From Lysobacter sp. (GTDB lineage Bacteria; Pseudomonadota; Gammaproteobacteria; Xanthomonadales; Xanthomonadaceae): a stretch of DNA of 64,000 bases. Positions 37,677 to 46,772 of the stretch are shown one piece after another. Made by a program: the position numbers and the translations under genes. The notes beneath the pieces are model-generated. The model searched no databases, was not told where the DNA came from, and was given only the letters and a program-made list of their open reading frames with translations. Every line of letters starts with the position of its first letter. Within the stretch, counting starts at the first letter, position 1. The stretch spans positions 124,001 to 188,000 of the forward strand of contig JAHCAU010000003.1 in NCBI GenBank assembly GCA_019634715.1. Reading direction: 5' to 3'.

Positions 37677-38954
37677 TCACCACAGCGCGTCGCGGAGCTT
37701 GTACCAGGCCATCGCCGCGACCAGCAGCGGGGTGCGGAAGGCCCGGCCGCCGGGGAAGTCGCGGTGGCGGATGCGTTCGAACACGTCCAGCCGCTCCGAT
37801 TGGCCGCGCACGGCTTCGGCAATGAGCTTCCCGGCAAGGCCGCTGACGCTGACGCCATGGCCAGAGAAGCCCTGCGCGAAGTAGACGTTGCGCTGGCCGA
37901 TCCGGCCCCAGTGCGGCGCGCGATTGAGGCTGATGTCGATGGTGCCGCCCCACAGGTGTTCGAAGCCGACCTCCGCCAGTTGCGGGAACACGCGGTGCAT
38001 GCGGCGGGCCATCACCCAGCGCAGGTTCGGCGGTTCGAGGTTCGAGTAGCTGGCGCGACCGCCGAACAGCAGGCGGCCGTCGCTGGACAGCCGGAAGTAG
38101 TCCAGTGCCCAGTTGGTGTCGGCGACGGCCATGCCGGTGGGGATCAACCGCCGGGCCAGTTCGCCCAGCGGCGGCGTTGCGCCGATGTAGGTGCCGACCG
38201 GCATGATCCTGCGATCGAGTTCCGGCGCGACGCCCTTCACCAGGGCATTGCCGGCGAGCACGGCGATGTCGCAGCGGACGTTGCCGCGCGCGGTCTTCAG
38301 CACGGGGCGCGCGCCGTGTTCGATGGCCGCCACGCGGGTGCCTTCGCAGATGCGTACGCCGCGTTCGAGCGCGACGCGCGCGAGGCCGAGCGCGTATTTC
38401 AGCGGGTGCAGGTGGCCGGAGCGGCCGTCGTACAGTCCGCCGAGGTAGCGCGGCGAGTCGAGCCGTTCGCGCAGCGCGTCGCGGTCGAGCCAGTCCAGCG
38501 GGTAGTCGTACCGCGACTGCAGGTCGTCGCGCCAGGCGTGCAGGTCGCGGACGTGGCGTGGCTTGATCGCGACATGGCAGTGGCCGTCACGCCAGTCGCA
38601 GTCGATGCCGTGGCGTTCGCGGCGTTCGTGGATCAACTGGATGCTCTCCAGCGACCAGTCGAACAGGCGGCGCGCGTCCCCGCGGCCGAGCAGGCTTTCG
38701 AATTTCGCCTCGCTGCAGCCCCAGCCGAAGATGACCTGGCCGCCGTTGCGGCCCGAGGCACCCCAGCCGATGCGCTCGGCCTCCAGCACCACGACGCGGT
38801 AGCCCGCCTCCGCAAGTTCCAGTGCGGCCGACAGCCCGACGTAGCCGGCGCCGAGGATGCAGACGTCCGCATCGATGTCGCCATCGAGCGGCGGCTGCGG
38901 CGGCAGCGGCGTGGTGCCGGCAGCGTACCAGCTGGGCGGGTAGGGGGCGGTCAT
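37677..38954 (-). CDS. puuB: FAD-dependent gamma-glutamylputrescine oxidase
   Basis: 425 residues. A DAO-type flavoprotein with the dinucleotide loop ILGAGYVGLSAALELAEAG near residue 33 and the flavin-contact segment GASGRNGGQ. PuuB oxidises gamma-glutamylputrescine to the aldehyde and gives hydrogen peroxide and ammonia. It lies 118 bases downstream of puuA on the same strand, separated by a long hairpin repeat, and the pair heads the putrescine region. Related D-amino-acid or sarcosine oxidases are possible alternatives, but context favours PuuB. Confidence 0.87.
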   Translation of the reverse strand: MTAPYPPSWYAAGTTPLPPQPPLDGDIDADVCILGAGYVGLSAALELAEAGYRVVVLEAERIGWGASGRNGGQVIFGWGCSEAKFESLLGRGDARRLFDWSLESIQLIHERRERHGIDCDWRDGHCHVAIKPRHVRDLHAWRDDLQSRYDYPLDWLDRDALRERLDSPRYLGGLYDGRSGHLHPLKYALGLARVALERGVRICEGTRVAAIEHGARPVLKTARGNVRCDIAVLAGNALVKGVAPELDRRIMPVGTYIGATPPLGELARRLIPTGMAVADTNWALDYFRLSSDGRLLFGGRASYSNLEPPNLRWVMARRMHRVFPQLAEVGFEHLWGGTIDISLNRAPHWGRIGQRNVYFAQGFSGHGVSVSGLAGKLIAEAVRGQSERLDVFERIRHRDFPGGRAFRTPLLVAAMAWYKLRDALW

Positions 38955-38988
38955 GGCGGATGATCATCTCTGCCGGAGGGCATGCTTT

Positions 38989-39061
38989 GTAGGAGGGCCT
39001 TCAGGCCCGAGCTCTTGGCTTGTGATGTCCAAAAAAGCTCGGGCCTGAAGGGCCCTCCTAC
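38989..39061. repeat. Long GTAGGAGGG hairpin repeat, copy 1
   Basis: An arm beginning GTAGGAGGGCCTTCAGGCCC and ending in CGAGCT is matched by its inverse complement ending in CTCCTAC, around an ~20-base A/T-richer loop; one extra G bulges in the right arm. A second copy with the same left arm, including 38 identical bases from GCATGCTTTG onward, is at 54693-54775. It is of the REP/SMAG class seen in Xanthomonadaceae. It lies between puuA and puuB. Confidence 0.8.
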
Positions 39062-39071
39062 GAAGGAAAAA

Positions 39072-40451
39072 CTAGACCGATCGCAGGTACCAGTCGTATT
39101 CCAGCGTGGTCACTTCGCGATGGAAGCTGTGCAGTTCCTTGAGCTTCTGCTGGCCGTAGATGTGCCGGAAACGCTCGCCGAACTGCGTCGTGACGAAATC
39201 GCTGGTCATGAAGTCGCGGATCGCGTCGCGCCAGTAGGGCGTGCGGATCTCGGTCTGTTCGTAGGCGTTGCCGACGATCGGCGCGCCCGGGTCGTAGCCA
39301 TGCTCGATGCCGTCGAGCATGCCGGCCAGCACCGCCGCGGCAGCGAGGTAGACGTTGGCGTCGGCGCCCGCGATGCGGTGCTCGATGCGCGTGTTCTTCT
39401 CGTCGCTGTGCGGGATGCGCATGGCGACGGTGCGGTTGTTGAAGCCCCACACCGCGTTCAGCGGCACGAAGGCGTTCAGCACGAAGCGGCGGTAGCTGTT
39501 GGCGTTGGGCGCGAACAGCAACAGGCAGTCCTGGGCGCTGCGCTGCAGGCCGCCGATGGCGTGCTGCAGCGCGTCGGCGGGCTGGTCGGGCGTGCAGGCG
39601 AAGATGTTGTTGCCGTCCTTGTCGAGCACGCTGGCGTGGATGTGCAGGCCGCTGCCGGCCTGGTCGACCAGCGGCTTGGCCATGAAGCTGGCCTGCAGGC
39701 CCTGCTGCTGGGCCACGGCCTTGATCGCGCGCTTGAGGTAGATGGCGTCGTCGCAGGCGAGCAGGGCATCGTCGCGGTGCTTGAGGTTGATCTCGAACTG
39801 GCCGGGCGCGTATTCGGCGACGGCGGTGTCGGCCGGGATGCCCTGGGCCTTGCAGGCGCCGGCCACGGCATCGATGAACGGGCCGAAGTCGTTGAGGTCC
39901 TCGATGTAGTAGACCTGCGTACCGGTGTTGCGTGCGCCGTTGTGCGGGTTGATCGGCGGCTGCGGCCGGCCGTGGGCATCGGGCAGGCGGTCGAACAGGT
40001 AGAACTCCAGTTCGATCGCGACCACCGGCTTCAGGCCACGCGCGGCGTAGCGGGCCAGCACGCGCTTCAGCACCTCGCGGGGGTTCGCCTCGAACGCGCC
40101 GCCGTGGCTGTCCTCCATCGACAGCAGCAATTGGGCCATGGGCTTCTTGGACCATGGCACGGGACGGAGGGTGCCCGGCACGGGCCGGCAGACGCGATCC
40201 TCGTCGCCGATGTCGTAGCCCAGGCCGGTTTCCTCGACGGTGTTGCCGGTGATGTCGGTGGCGATCAGGGACATCGGCAGGCAGACGCCGGACTCGTACA
40301 CCTTCTCCAGCGCGTCGCGGGTGATGCGCTTGCCGCGGAGCAGGCCGTTCATGTCGGGCAGGATCAGGTCCACCAGTTCGCAGTCGCGAATCTGATCCAT
40401 GGCGAGGCGGTCTTCGGGGCTGAGGCGTGCGGGCATGGGCGGGTGGGTCAT
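39072..40451 (-). CDS. puuA: Gamma-glutamylputrescine synthetase (glutamine synthetase family)
   Basis: 459 residues from ATG 40451 with GGAG upstream; an in-frame ATG at 40505 is less likely. It is a glutamine synthetase relative that joins glutamate to putrescine with ATP. Catalytic-fold segments are LPDMNGLLRGKRI, IELEFYLF, LHIHASVLD, NANSYRRF and NRTVAMRIPHS. The lack of the adenylylation loop and the puuB/puuD neighbours support PuuA over ammonia-assimilating GlnA. It is divergent from puuD. Confidence 0.9.
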   Translation of the reverse strand: MTHPPMPARLSPEDRLAMDQIRDCELVDLILPDMNGLLRGKRITRDALEKVYESGVCLPMSLIATDITGNTVEETGLGYDIGDEDRVCRPVPGTLRPVPWSKKPMAQLLLSMEDSHGGAFEANPREVLKRVLARYAARGLKPVVAIELEFYLFDRLPDAHGRPQPPINPHNGARNTGTQVYYIEDLNDFGPFIDAVAGACKAQGIPADTAVAEYAPGQFEINLKHRDDALLACDDAIYLKRAIKAVAQQQGLQASFMAKPLVDQAGSGLHIHASVLDKDGNNIFACTPDQPADALQHAIGGLQRSAQDCLLLFAPNANSYRRFVLNAFVPLNAVWGFNNRTVAMRIPHSDEKNTRIEHRIAGADANVYLAAAAVLAGMLDGIEHGYDPGAPIVGNAYEQTEIRTPYWRDAIRDFMTSDFVTTQFGERFRHIYGQQKLKELHSFHREVTTLEYDWYLRSV

Positions 40452-40531
40452 CGAGGGCTCCGCAACAGTGTGACAGTTGGCGACGCGGGACGGAAACGTC
40501 GTCAAGAATAATTAACAGCCTTTCCGGATTA

Positions 40532-40553
40532 TTTCCAGAAAAATCAGTGGAAA
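40532..40553. promoter_or_regulatory. Inverted repeat in the puuA-puuD divergent region
   Basis: TTTCCA, 10 bases, TGGAAA. The same intergenic region has two direct copies of CCGCAACAG (40460-40468 and 40576-40584). It is A/T-rich and must contain both promoters. These are candidate sites for a PuuR-type or nitrogen regulator. Confidence 0.35.
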
Positions 40554-40664
40554 ATACTGCTGCGACGCAGCATTTCCGCAACAGCGCGGGCCTGTCATCG
40601 CCAAGTGTTGCAGAAATCGAACATCGCGGTTAACGTTCGAAGGACGTCTCGCAGAGCGTTCCGC

Positions 40665-41441
40665 ATGACCCGATCCCCGGTTCCACTTCCGTCCGGCGCA
40701 CCGCGGGTCGGTCTGCCCACCGACCGCAAGCTCATCGGCCCGCACCCGTTCTTCGCGGCCGGCGAGAAGTACGTCCGCGCGGTGGTGGAGGCTGCGGAAT
40801 GCCTGCCGATCCTCCTCCCGGCACTGCAGCCCGCGCTGCCCGCCGACGCCCTGCTGGCGGGACTCGACGGCCTGCTGCTGACCGGTTCGGTCAGCAATAT
40901 CGAGCCGCACCACTATTCCGACGAACCCAGCTGGGACGGCAACCTCCACGACCCGGCTCGCGACGAGACCATCTTCGCGCTGATTCCGCGCGCCATCGCG
41001 CTGGGCCTGCCGATCCTGGCGATCTGCCGGGGGTTCCAGGAGATCAACGTCGCCTTCGGCGGCGGCCTGCACCAGAAGGTGCACGAGGTGCCCGGCTACC
41101 TGGATCACCGCGAGAACCCGGAGGATCCGCTCGACCTGCAGTACGCGCCGCGACACGAGATCGTTCTGACGCCCGGCGGCCTGCTGGCGGGGATCGCCGG
41201 GGCCGAACGGGCCATGGTCAACTCCGTGCACGGCCAGGGCGTGTCGCGCCTGGGCGCCGGTCTGGTCGCGGAGGCCACGGCGCCCGATGGTCTGATCGAG
41301 GCCTACCGTCGCGACGAGGGCGCCTTCCTGCTCGCGGTACAGTGGCATCCGGAGTGGAAAGTGCGCGAGACGCCTTTCCATCACGGCATTTTCCGCGCGT
41401 TCGGCGACGCCTGTCGCTTGCGCGCGCAACAACGGATGTGA
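40665..41441 (+). CDS. puuD: Gamma-glutamyl-GABA hydrolase
   Basis: 258 residues from ATG 40665. A class I glutamine-amidotransferase-like hydrolase that splits gamma-glutamyl-GABA into glutamate and GABA. The nucleophile is C121 in AICRGFQE, with His/Glu in QWHPEW. The opening RVGLPTDRK and LLTGSVSNIEPHHY match the family. The second glutamine-synthetase-like gene follows after 5 bases. Confidence 0.92.
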   Translation: MTRSPVPLPSGAPRVGLPTDRKLIGPHPFFAAGEKYVRAVVEAAECLPILLPALQPALPADALLAGLDGLLLTGSVSNIEPHHYSDEPSWDGNLHDPARDETIFALIPRAIALGLPILAICRGFQEINVAFGGGLHQKVHEVPGYLDHRENPEDPLDLQYAPRHEIVLTPGGLLAGIAGAERAMVNSVHGQGVSRLGAGLVAEATAPDGLIEAYRRDEGAFLLAVQWHPEWKVRETPFHHGIFRAFGDACRLRAQQRM

Positions 41442-41446
41442 CGACG

Positions 41447-42904
41447 ATGAGTGCCCCGACACCGCCCGGCAAGCGCAAGGGCAAGGACAAGACCGATTCC
41501 CGCGAACGCAGCGCCGCCGCGACCAAGGCGGCCGCCAGGCGCGCCGCGCGGGACGGCGCGAGCGAACCGAAGCTGCTGCGCTGGCTCAAGCAGCGCCACA
41601 TCACCGAGGTCGAATGCCTCGTGCCGGACATCACCGGCAATGCGCGCGGCAAGATCATTCCGGCGAGCAAGTTCTCGCACGACTACGGCACGCGCCTGCC
41701 CGAGGGCATCTTCGCGACCACGGTCACCGGCGAGTATCCCGACGATTACTACGACCTGACCTCGCCCTCCGACGCCGACATGCTGCTGCGGCCCGACCCG
41801 GACACCGTGCGCCTGGTGCCTTGGGCCACCGATCCGACCGCGCAGATCATCCACGACTGCTACACCAAGGCCGGCGATCTGCACGAACTGGCGCCGCGCA
41901 ACGTGCTCAAGCGCGTGCTCGCCGCCTACGAGGCCGAGGGCCTGCGCCCGGTGGTCGCGCCGGAGGTCGAGTTCTTCCTCGTCCAGAAGAACACCGATCC
42001 CGATTTCCCGCTGCAGCCGCCGGCCGGGCGCTCGGGTCGGCCGGAAACCGCGCGCCAGTCGTATTCGATCGATGCGGTGAACGAATTCGACCCGATCCTC
42101 GACCTGATGTACGACTACTGCGACGCGATGGAGCTGGATGTCGACACGCTCATCCACGAATCCGGCGCGGCGCAGCTGGAAGTGAACTTCCTGCATGCCG
42201 ATGCGATGTCGCGCGCCGACCAGGTATTCCTGTTCAAGCGCACCATGCGCGAGGCCGCGCTGCGCCACGGGGTGTACGCGACCTTCCTCGCCAAGCCGAT
42301 GGAGAACGAGCCGGGCAGCGCGATGCACATCCACCAGAGCCTGGTGGATGCGAAGACCGGAAAGAACGTGTTCGCCGGACGCAGGCAGGACGAGCACAGC
42401 CGGCTGTTCACGCACTACCTCGGCGGCCTGCAGGCCTACGTGCCGGCCGCCATGGCCTTCTTCGGGCCGAACGTGAATTCCTACCGGCGCCTGGCCTTCG
42501 GCGAGGTTTCGCCGAAGAACGTGCAGTGGGGCTACGACAACCGCACCTGCGGACTGCGCGTGCCGCTGGACACGCTGGAGAACACCCGCGTCGAGAGCCG
42601 CTTCGCCGGCTCTGACGCCAATCCCTACCTGGCGATGGCTGCGACCCTGGCCTGCGGCCTGCTCGGCATCCGCGGCAAGCTCGACGCCACGCCGCCGCTG
42701 GCGACCAGCGCCCACGAGGCCGGCTACGTGCTGCCGCGTTCGCTCGGCGAGGCGCTGGACCGCCTCGAAGGTTGCGCCGAACTGCAGGAGATGCTCGGCC
42801 CGCGCTTCGTGCGCGCCTACATCTCCGTCAAGCGCAAGGAATACGAAACCTTCTTCCGCGTCATCAGCTCCTGGGAGCGCGAGTTCCTGCTGCTGAACGT
42901 CTGA
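41447..42904 (+). CDS. Second glutamine-synthetase-like gamma-glutamylpolyamine ligase
   Basis: 485 residues from ATG 41447. The core is a PuuA/SpuI-type ligase: VPDITGNARGKIIP, APEVEFFLV, AMHIHQSLVD, NVNSYRRLAF and NRTCGLRVPLD. The first ~40 residues are an unusual basic, disordered tail rich in Lys, Arg and Ala that puuA lacks. Sequence differs clearly from puuA in the window, so a different substrate such as spermidine, another diamine or a monoamine is likely. It is tightly linked to puuD (5 bases) and 64 bases before the transaminase gene. Confidence 0.88.
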   Translation: MSAPTPPGKRKGKDKTDSRERSAAATKAAARRAARDGASEPKLLRWLKQRHITEVECLVPDITGNARGKIIPASKFSHDYGTRLPEGIFATTVTGEYPDDYYDLTSPSDADMLLRPDPDTVRLVPWATDPTAQIIHDCYTKAGDLHELAPRNVLKRVLAAYEAEGLRPVVAPEVEFFLVQKNTDPDFPLQPPAGRSGRPETARQSYSIDAVNEFDPILDLMYDYCDAMELDVDTLIHESGAAQLEVNFLHADAMSRADQVFLFKRTMREAALRHGVYATFLAKPMENEPGSAMHIHQSLVDAKTGKNVFAGRRQDEHSRLFTHYLGGLQAYVPAAMAFFGPNVNSYRRLAFGEVSPKNVQWGYDNRTCGLRVPLDTLENTRVESRFAGSDANPYLAMAATLACGLLGIRGKLDATPPLATSAHEAGYVLPRSLGEALDRLEGCAELQEMLGPRFVRAYISVKRKEYETFFRVISSWEREFLLLNV

Positions 42905-42968
42905 CCTTCTGCCTTCGCTTTCGCGGGCGCGACCAACACCGCGCCTGCCGTCTTCCTCCGGAGCTTCC

Positions 42969-44327
42969 ATGGACCATATCGACATCGCCCGGCTGCAGCG
43001 GCTCGACGCCGAGCACCACCTGCACCCGTTCAACGACAACGCCGCGCTGGCGACCAGGGGCACGCGCATCCTGACCCGGGGGGAGGGCGCCTACGTCTGG
43101 GACGCGGAAGGCCACAAGCTGCTGGATGCCTTCGCCGGCCTGTGGTGCGTGAACCTCGGCTACGGGCGCAGGGAACTGGGCGAGGCCGCGCGCCGGCAGA
43201 TGGACCGCCTCGCGTACTACAACAGCTTCTTCCAGTGCACGGTCGAGCCCACGATCGAGCTCGCCGCCAAGCTGGCCGAGCTGACGCCGGGCGATCTCAA
43301 CCACGCCTTCTTCACCAACTCGGGTTCCGAGGCCAACGACACCATCCTGCGCCTGGTCCGCCACTTCTGGGCGGTGCAGGACCAGTCACGCAAGAACATC
43401 TTCATCGGCCGCCACAACGGCTACCACGGCACCACCATGGCCGGTGCCAGCCTCGGCGGCATGGCCGGGATGCACCGGCAGGGCGGGTTGCCGATCCCGG
43501 ACATCCACCACATCGATCCGCCGTTCTGGTTCGCCGACGGCGGCGAGCTGTCGCCGGACGAATACGGCATCGCCGCCGCGCGCCGCCTGGAGCGGAAGAT
43601 CCTCGAACTGGGGCCGGACCGCGTCGCCGCCTTCATCGGCGAGCCGATCATGGGCGCGATCGGCGTCTATATCCCGCCGATGAGCTACTGGAAGGAGATC
43701 GAGCGCATCTGCCGTCGATACGACGTGCTGCTGGTCGCCGACGAGGTCATCTGCGGCTTCGGCCGCACCGGCGAGTGGTTCGGTTCGCAGTATTTCGGCA
43801 TCACCCCGGACGTGATGACCCTGGCCAAGGGCATCACCTCGGGCTACATCCCGCTGGGCGCGGCGATGTTCAACGATCGTGTCGCCGGGGTGCTCAAGCA
43901 CCAGGGCGGCGAACTGGCCCACGGCTGCACCTATTCCGGGCATCCGGTGTGCACGGCGGTGGCGCTGGAGAACATCCGCATCCTGCAGGAGGAGGGCATC
44001 GTCGATCGCGCGCGGACCGAGATCGCGCCCTACCTCGCGCAGCGCTGGGCCGAGCTGGGCGAGCATCGCCTCGTCGGTGAGGCGCGCATCGCCGGCATGG
44101 TCGGCGCCCTGGAGCTGGTGCCGCGCAAGGGCGAACGGCGGTTCTTCGACGAGCGCGGCCACGTCGGCGTGCTGTGCCGCGACATCGCGCTGAAGAACGG
44201 CTTGATCCTGCGCGCCACCTACGACTCGATGCTGCTGTCGCCGCCGCTGATCTGGACCCGCGCGCAGGTCGACGAGCTGTTCGAGAAAGCCTGGAAGTCC
44301 CTGGAGGAGACCGCCGCGGCGCTGTAG
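42969..44327 (+). CDS. spuC: Class III aminotransferase, putrescine/polyamine:pyruvate type (SpuC-like)
   Basis: 452 residues. PLP-dependent; the Schiff-base Lys is in TLAKGITSGYIPLGA and the PLP-contact Asp in VADEVICGFGRTG. The opening HLHPFNDN and FWAVQD resemble the Pseudomonas SpuC group that moves the amino group of putrescine or related diamines to pyruvate. It lies between the ligase gene and potF, consistent with polyamine use. GABA:pyruvate activity is an alternative. Confidence 0.85.
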   Translation: MDHIDIARLQRLDAEHHLHPFNDNAALATRGTRILTRGEGAYVWDAEGHKLLDAFAGLWCVNLGYGRRELGEAARRQMDRLAYYNSFFQCTVEPTIELAAKLAELTPGDLNHAFFTNSGSEANDTILRLVRHFWAVQDQSRKNIFIGRHNGYHGTTMAGASLGGMAGMHRQGGLPIPDIHHIDPPFWFADGGELSPDEYGIAAARRLERKILELGPDRVAAFIGEPIMGAIGVYIPPMSYWKEIERICRRYDVLLVADEVICGFGRTGEWFGSQYFGITPDVMTLAKGITSGYIPLGAAMFNDRVAGVLKHQGGELAHGCTYSGHPVCTAVALENIRILQEEGIVDRARTEIAPYLAQRWAELGEHRLVGEARIAGMVGALELVPRKGERRFFDERGHVGVLCRDIALKNGLILRATYDSMLLSPPLIWTRAQVDELFEKAWKSLEETAAAL

Positions 44328-44422
44328 TGCACGGGCACGCAGTTGCCGCTACTCTTGATTCCGAACCTGGGCCTTCGCGTCCACACATCCACGACTGGGC
44401 CCGCAAGGGCGAGGGAACACAC

Positions 44423-45538
44423 ATGAAACTGCGAATGCTGGCGCTGTCCGCTGCCGTCTCCATGCTGGTCGCCTGCGGGGGAGGTGCGGACAAGCCCGCG
44501 GCCGATGGCAAGGCGGGCGAAAAAGTCGTGAACATGTACAACTGGTCCGACTACATCGCCGAGGACACGATCCCGAACTTCACCAGGCAGAGCGGGATCA
44601 AGGTCGTCTACGACGTGATGGACGCCAACGAGACGCTCGAGGCGAAAATCATGCAGGGCAGCACCGGTTACGACATCGTCGTGCCCTCGCTGCAGTTCCT
44701 GGCCCGGCAGATCAAGGCCGATGTCTATCAGCCGATCGACCGTTCGAAACTGCCGAACTACAAGAACCTCGATCCCGAACTGATGGCGATCATCGCCAGG
44801 AACGACCCCGACAACACATACGGCGTACCGTATCTCTACGGCTTCACCGGCATCGGCTACAACGTCGCCAAGGTCAAGGCCGCCATCGGCGACGTGCCGG
44901 TCGACAGCTGGGATCTGGTGTTCAAGCCCGAGCTGGCCTCGAAGCTGAAGGGCTGCGGCATCATGGCGCTGGACACGCCGACCGAACTGGTGCCGATCGC
45001 GCTGAACTACATCGGCGAAGACCCGAACTCGCAGGATCCGGCGGTGATCGCCAGGGCGGCACCGCTGCTGAAGGTGCTCAACGCCAACATCCGCAACTTC
45101 CATTCGTCCGAATACGTCAATGCGCTTGCCGCCGGCGACGCCTGCGTGGTGGTCGGCTGGTCAGGCGACGTCTTCCAGGCCGGCGACCGCGCCGCCGAGG
45201 CCGGCAGCGCCGAGATCGGCTTCGTGATTCCCAAGGAAGGCGCGCCGGTGTTCTTCGACATGATGGCGATCCCGAAGGACGCGAAGAACGTCGACAACGC
45301 CTACGTCTTCATCAATCACCTCCTCGAACCGAAGGTGATGGCCGGCATCTCCAACTACGTGTCGTACGCGAACGTGGTCAAGGACAGCGAGCCGCTGATC
45401 GAGGAATCGGTGCGCAACAACCCCGGCGTCTATCCGAGCGACGAGATGATGAAGAAGATATTCCCCCTCGAACCGCTGACCCCGGCGATGAGCCGCCAGT
45501 ACGCCGACATGTGGTCGGCGATGAAGAGCGGCAAGTAA
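44423..45538 (+). CDS. potF: Polyamine ABC transporter substrate-binding lipoprotein
   Basis: 371 residues from ATG 44423 with GAGGGA upstream. The signal ends in LVACGGG, a lipobox, so it is membrane-tethered; E. coli PotF is a free periplasmic protein. The mature start VVNMYNWSDYI is the classic PotD/PotF motif. Residues such as the Asp and Trp in VVGWSGD help bind the polyamine chain. The gene is first of potFGHI, followed by a hairpin before potG. Confidence 0.93.
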   Translation: MKLRMLALSAAVSMLVACGGGADKPAADGKAGEKVVNMYNWSDYIAEDTIPNFTRQSGIKVVYDVMDANETLEAKIMQGSTGYDIVVPSLQFLARQIKADVYQPIDRSKLPNYKNLDPELMAIIARNDPDNTYGVPYLYGFTGIGYNVAKVKAAIGDVPVDSWDLVFKPELASKLKGCGIMALDTPTELVPIALNYIGEDPNSQDPAVIARAAPLLKVLNANIRNFHSSEYVNALAAGDACVVVGWSGDVFQAGDRAAEAGSAEIGFVIPKEGAPVFFDMMAIPKDAKNVDNAYVFINHLLEPKVMAGISNYVSYANVVKDSEPLIEESVRNNPGVYPSDEMMKKIFPLEPLTPAMSRQYADMWSAMKSGK

Positions 45539-45549
45539 GCAACGCGCCA

Positions 45550-45574
45550 CCGGCGGGGTCCCGGACCCCGCCGG
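45550..45574 (+). terminator. Hairpin between potF and potG
   Basis: CCGGCGGGGTC, CCG, GACCCCGCCGG: a perfect 11-bp stem followed by CTTCTT. A stem after a binding-protein gene commonly protects its mRNA or causes partial termination, giving more PotF than membrane parts. Confidence 0.55.
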
Positions 45575-45602
45575 CTTCTTCTGCAGTCCCCGCGGAGCGA
45601 GC

Positions 45603-46772
45603 ATGACGGACATCGCGACCCCCCCGGCGCAGGCCGGACAGGCAGCGGCAACGACCAATGGCGCCCGGAGCGAGAAACCGGGCAACGAGCATTACCTGCG
45701 CATCGAACACCTGCGCAAGGAATACGACGGCGTGGTCGCGGTCGACGATGTCGATTTCTCGATCCGCAAGGGCGAGATCTTCGCGCTGCTGGGCGGTTCG
45801 GGTTGCGGCAAGTCGACGCTGCTGCGCTGCATGGCCGGCTTCGAGAAGCCGACCCGCGGACGCGTGCTGCTCGACGGCCAGGACATCACGCCGCTGCCGC
45901 CCTACGAGCGGCCGGTGAACATGATGTTCCAGAGCTACGCGCTGTTCCCGCACATGACCGTCGCCCAGAACATCGCCTTCGGCCTGAAGCAGGACGGGCT
46001 GCCGAAGCCGCAGATCGACCAGCGCGTCGACGAGATGCTCAAGCTGGTGCAGATGGAGAAGTACGGCAAGCGCAAGCCGCACCAGCTGTCCGGCGGCCAG
46101 CAGCAGCGCGTGGCGCTGGCACGGTCGCTGGCGAAGAATCCGAAGCTGCTGCTGCTCGACGAACCGATGGGCGCGCTCGACAAGAAGCTGCGTTCGCGCA
46201 TGCAGCTGGAACTGGTCAACATCGTCGAACGCCTCGGCGTGACCTGCGTGATGGTCACCCACGACCAGGAAGAGGCGATGACCATGGCCCATCGCATCGC
46301 GGTCATGGACACCGGCTGGATCCGCCAGATCGGCACGCCCGACGAAATCTACGAGCAGCCGAACTGCCGCTTCACCGCCGAATTCATCGGCTCGGTGAAC
46401 CTCTTCGACGGCAGGATCAAGGACGACCATCCCGACTACGTCACCATCGCGTCGCCGATGCTCGAACACCTGCTGTACATCGGCCACGGCATCACCGGGT
46501 TCGAAGGGCAGGAGGTGTCGCTGGCGGTGCGGCCGGAAAAGATCGAGGTGAGCAAGGAGGAACCCGCGCAGCCGAACAACAAGGCGCATGGCACCATCGA
46601 GGACATCGCCTATTTCGGCAGCCATTCGGTCTACCACGTGCGCCTGCCCAGCGGCGCACGGGTCATGGCGAACTTCGCCAACACCCAGCGCTGGGCCTCC
46701 GAGCGCTTCACCTGGAACGATCCGGTCTGGCTGTCCTGGAACGACGACGACGGCGTGGTGCTGACGTCATGA
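45603..46772 (+). CDS. potG: Polyamine ABC transporter ATP-binding protein
   Basis: 389 residues. Walker A GGSGCGKSTLL near residue 65, signature LSGGQQQRVALARSLAKNP, Walker B LLLLDEPMGALD, and H-loop VTHDQEEAM. The C-terminal ~100 residues are a TOBE domain (SLAVRPEKIEV). A ~35-residue Ala/Gly-rich N-terminal extension precedes the NBD. The stop overlaps the potH start (ATGA). Confidence 0.95.
   Translation: MTDIATPPAQAGQAAATTNGARSEKPGNEHYLRIEHLRKEYDGVVAVDDVDFSIRKGEIFALLGGSGCGKSTLLRCMAGFEKPTRGRVLLDGQDITPLPPYERPVNMMFQSYALFPHMTVAQNIAFGLKQDGLPKPQIDQRVDEMLKLVQMEKYGKRKPHQLSGGQQQRVALARSLAKNPKLLLLDEPMGALDKKLRSRMQLELVNIVERLGVTCVMVTHDQEEAMTMAHRIAVMDTGWIRQIGTPDEIYEQPNCRFTAEFIGSVNLFDGRIKDDHPDYVTIASPMLEHLLYIGHGITGFEGQEVSLAVRPEKIEVSKEEPAQPNNKAHGTIEDIAYFGSHSVYHVRLPSGARVMANFANTQRWASERFTWNDPVWLSWNDDDGVVLTS

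Noticed and set aside
37677-38954. puuB considered as D-amino-acid dehydrogenase (dadA) with ald
   Set aside because: ald lies about 18 kb away, while puuA and puuD are adjacent, and the GASGRNGGQ segment and length fit PuuB better.
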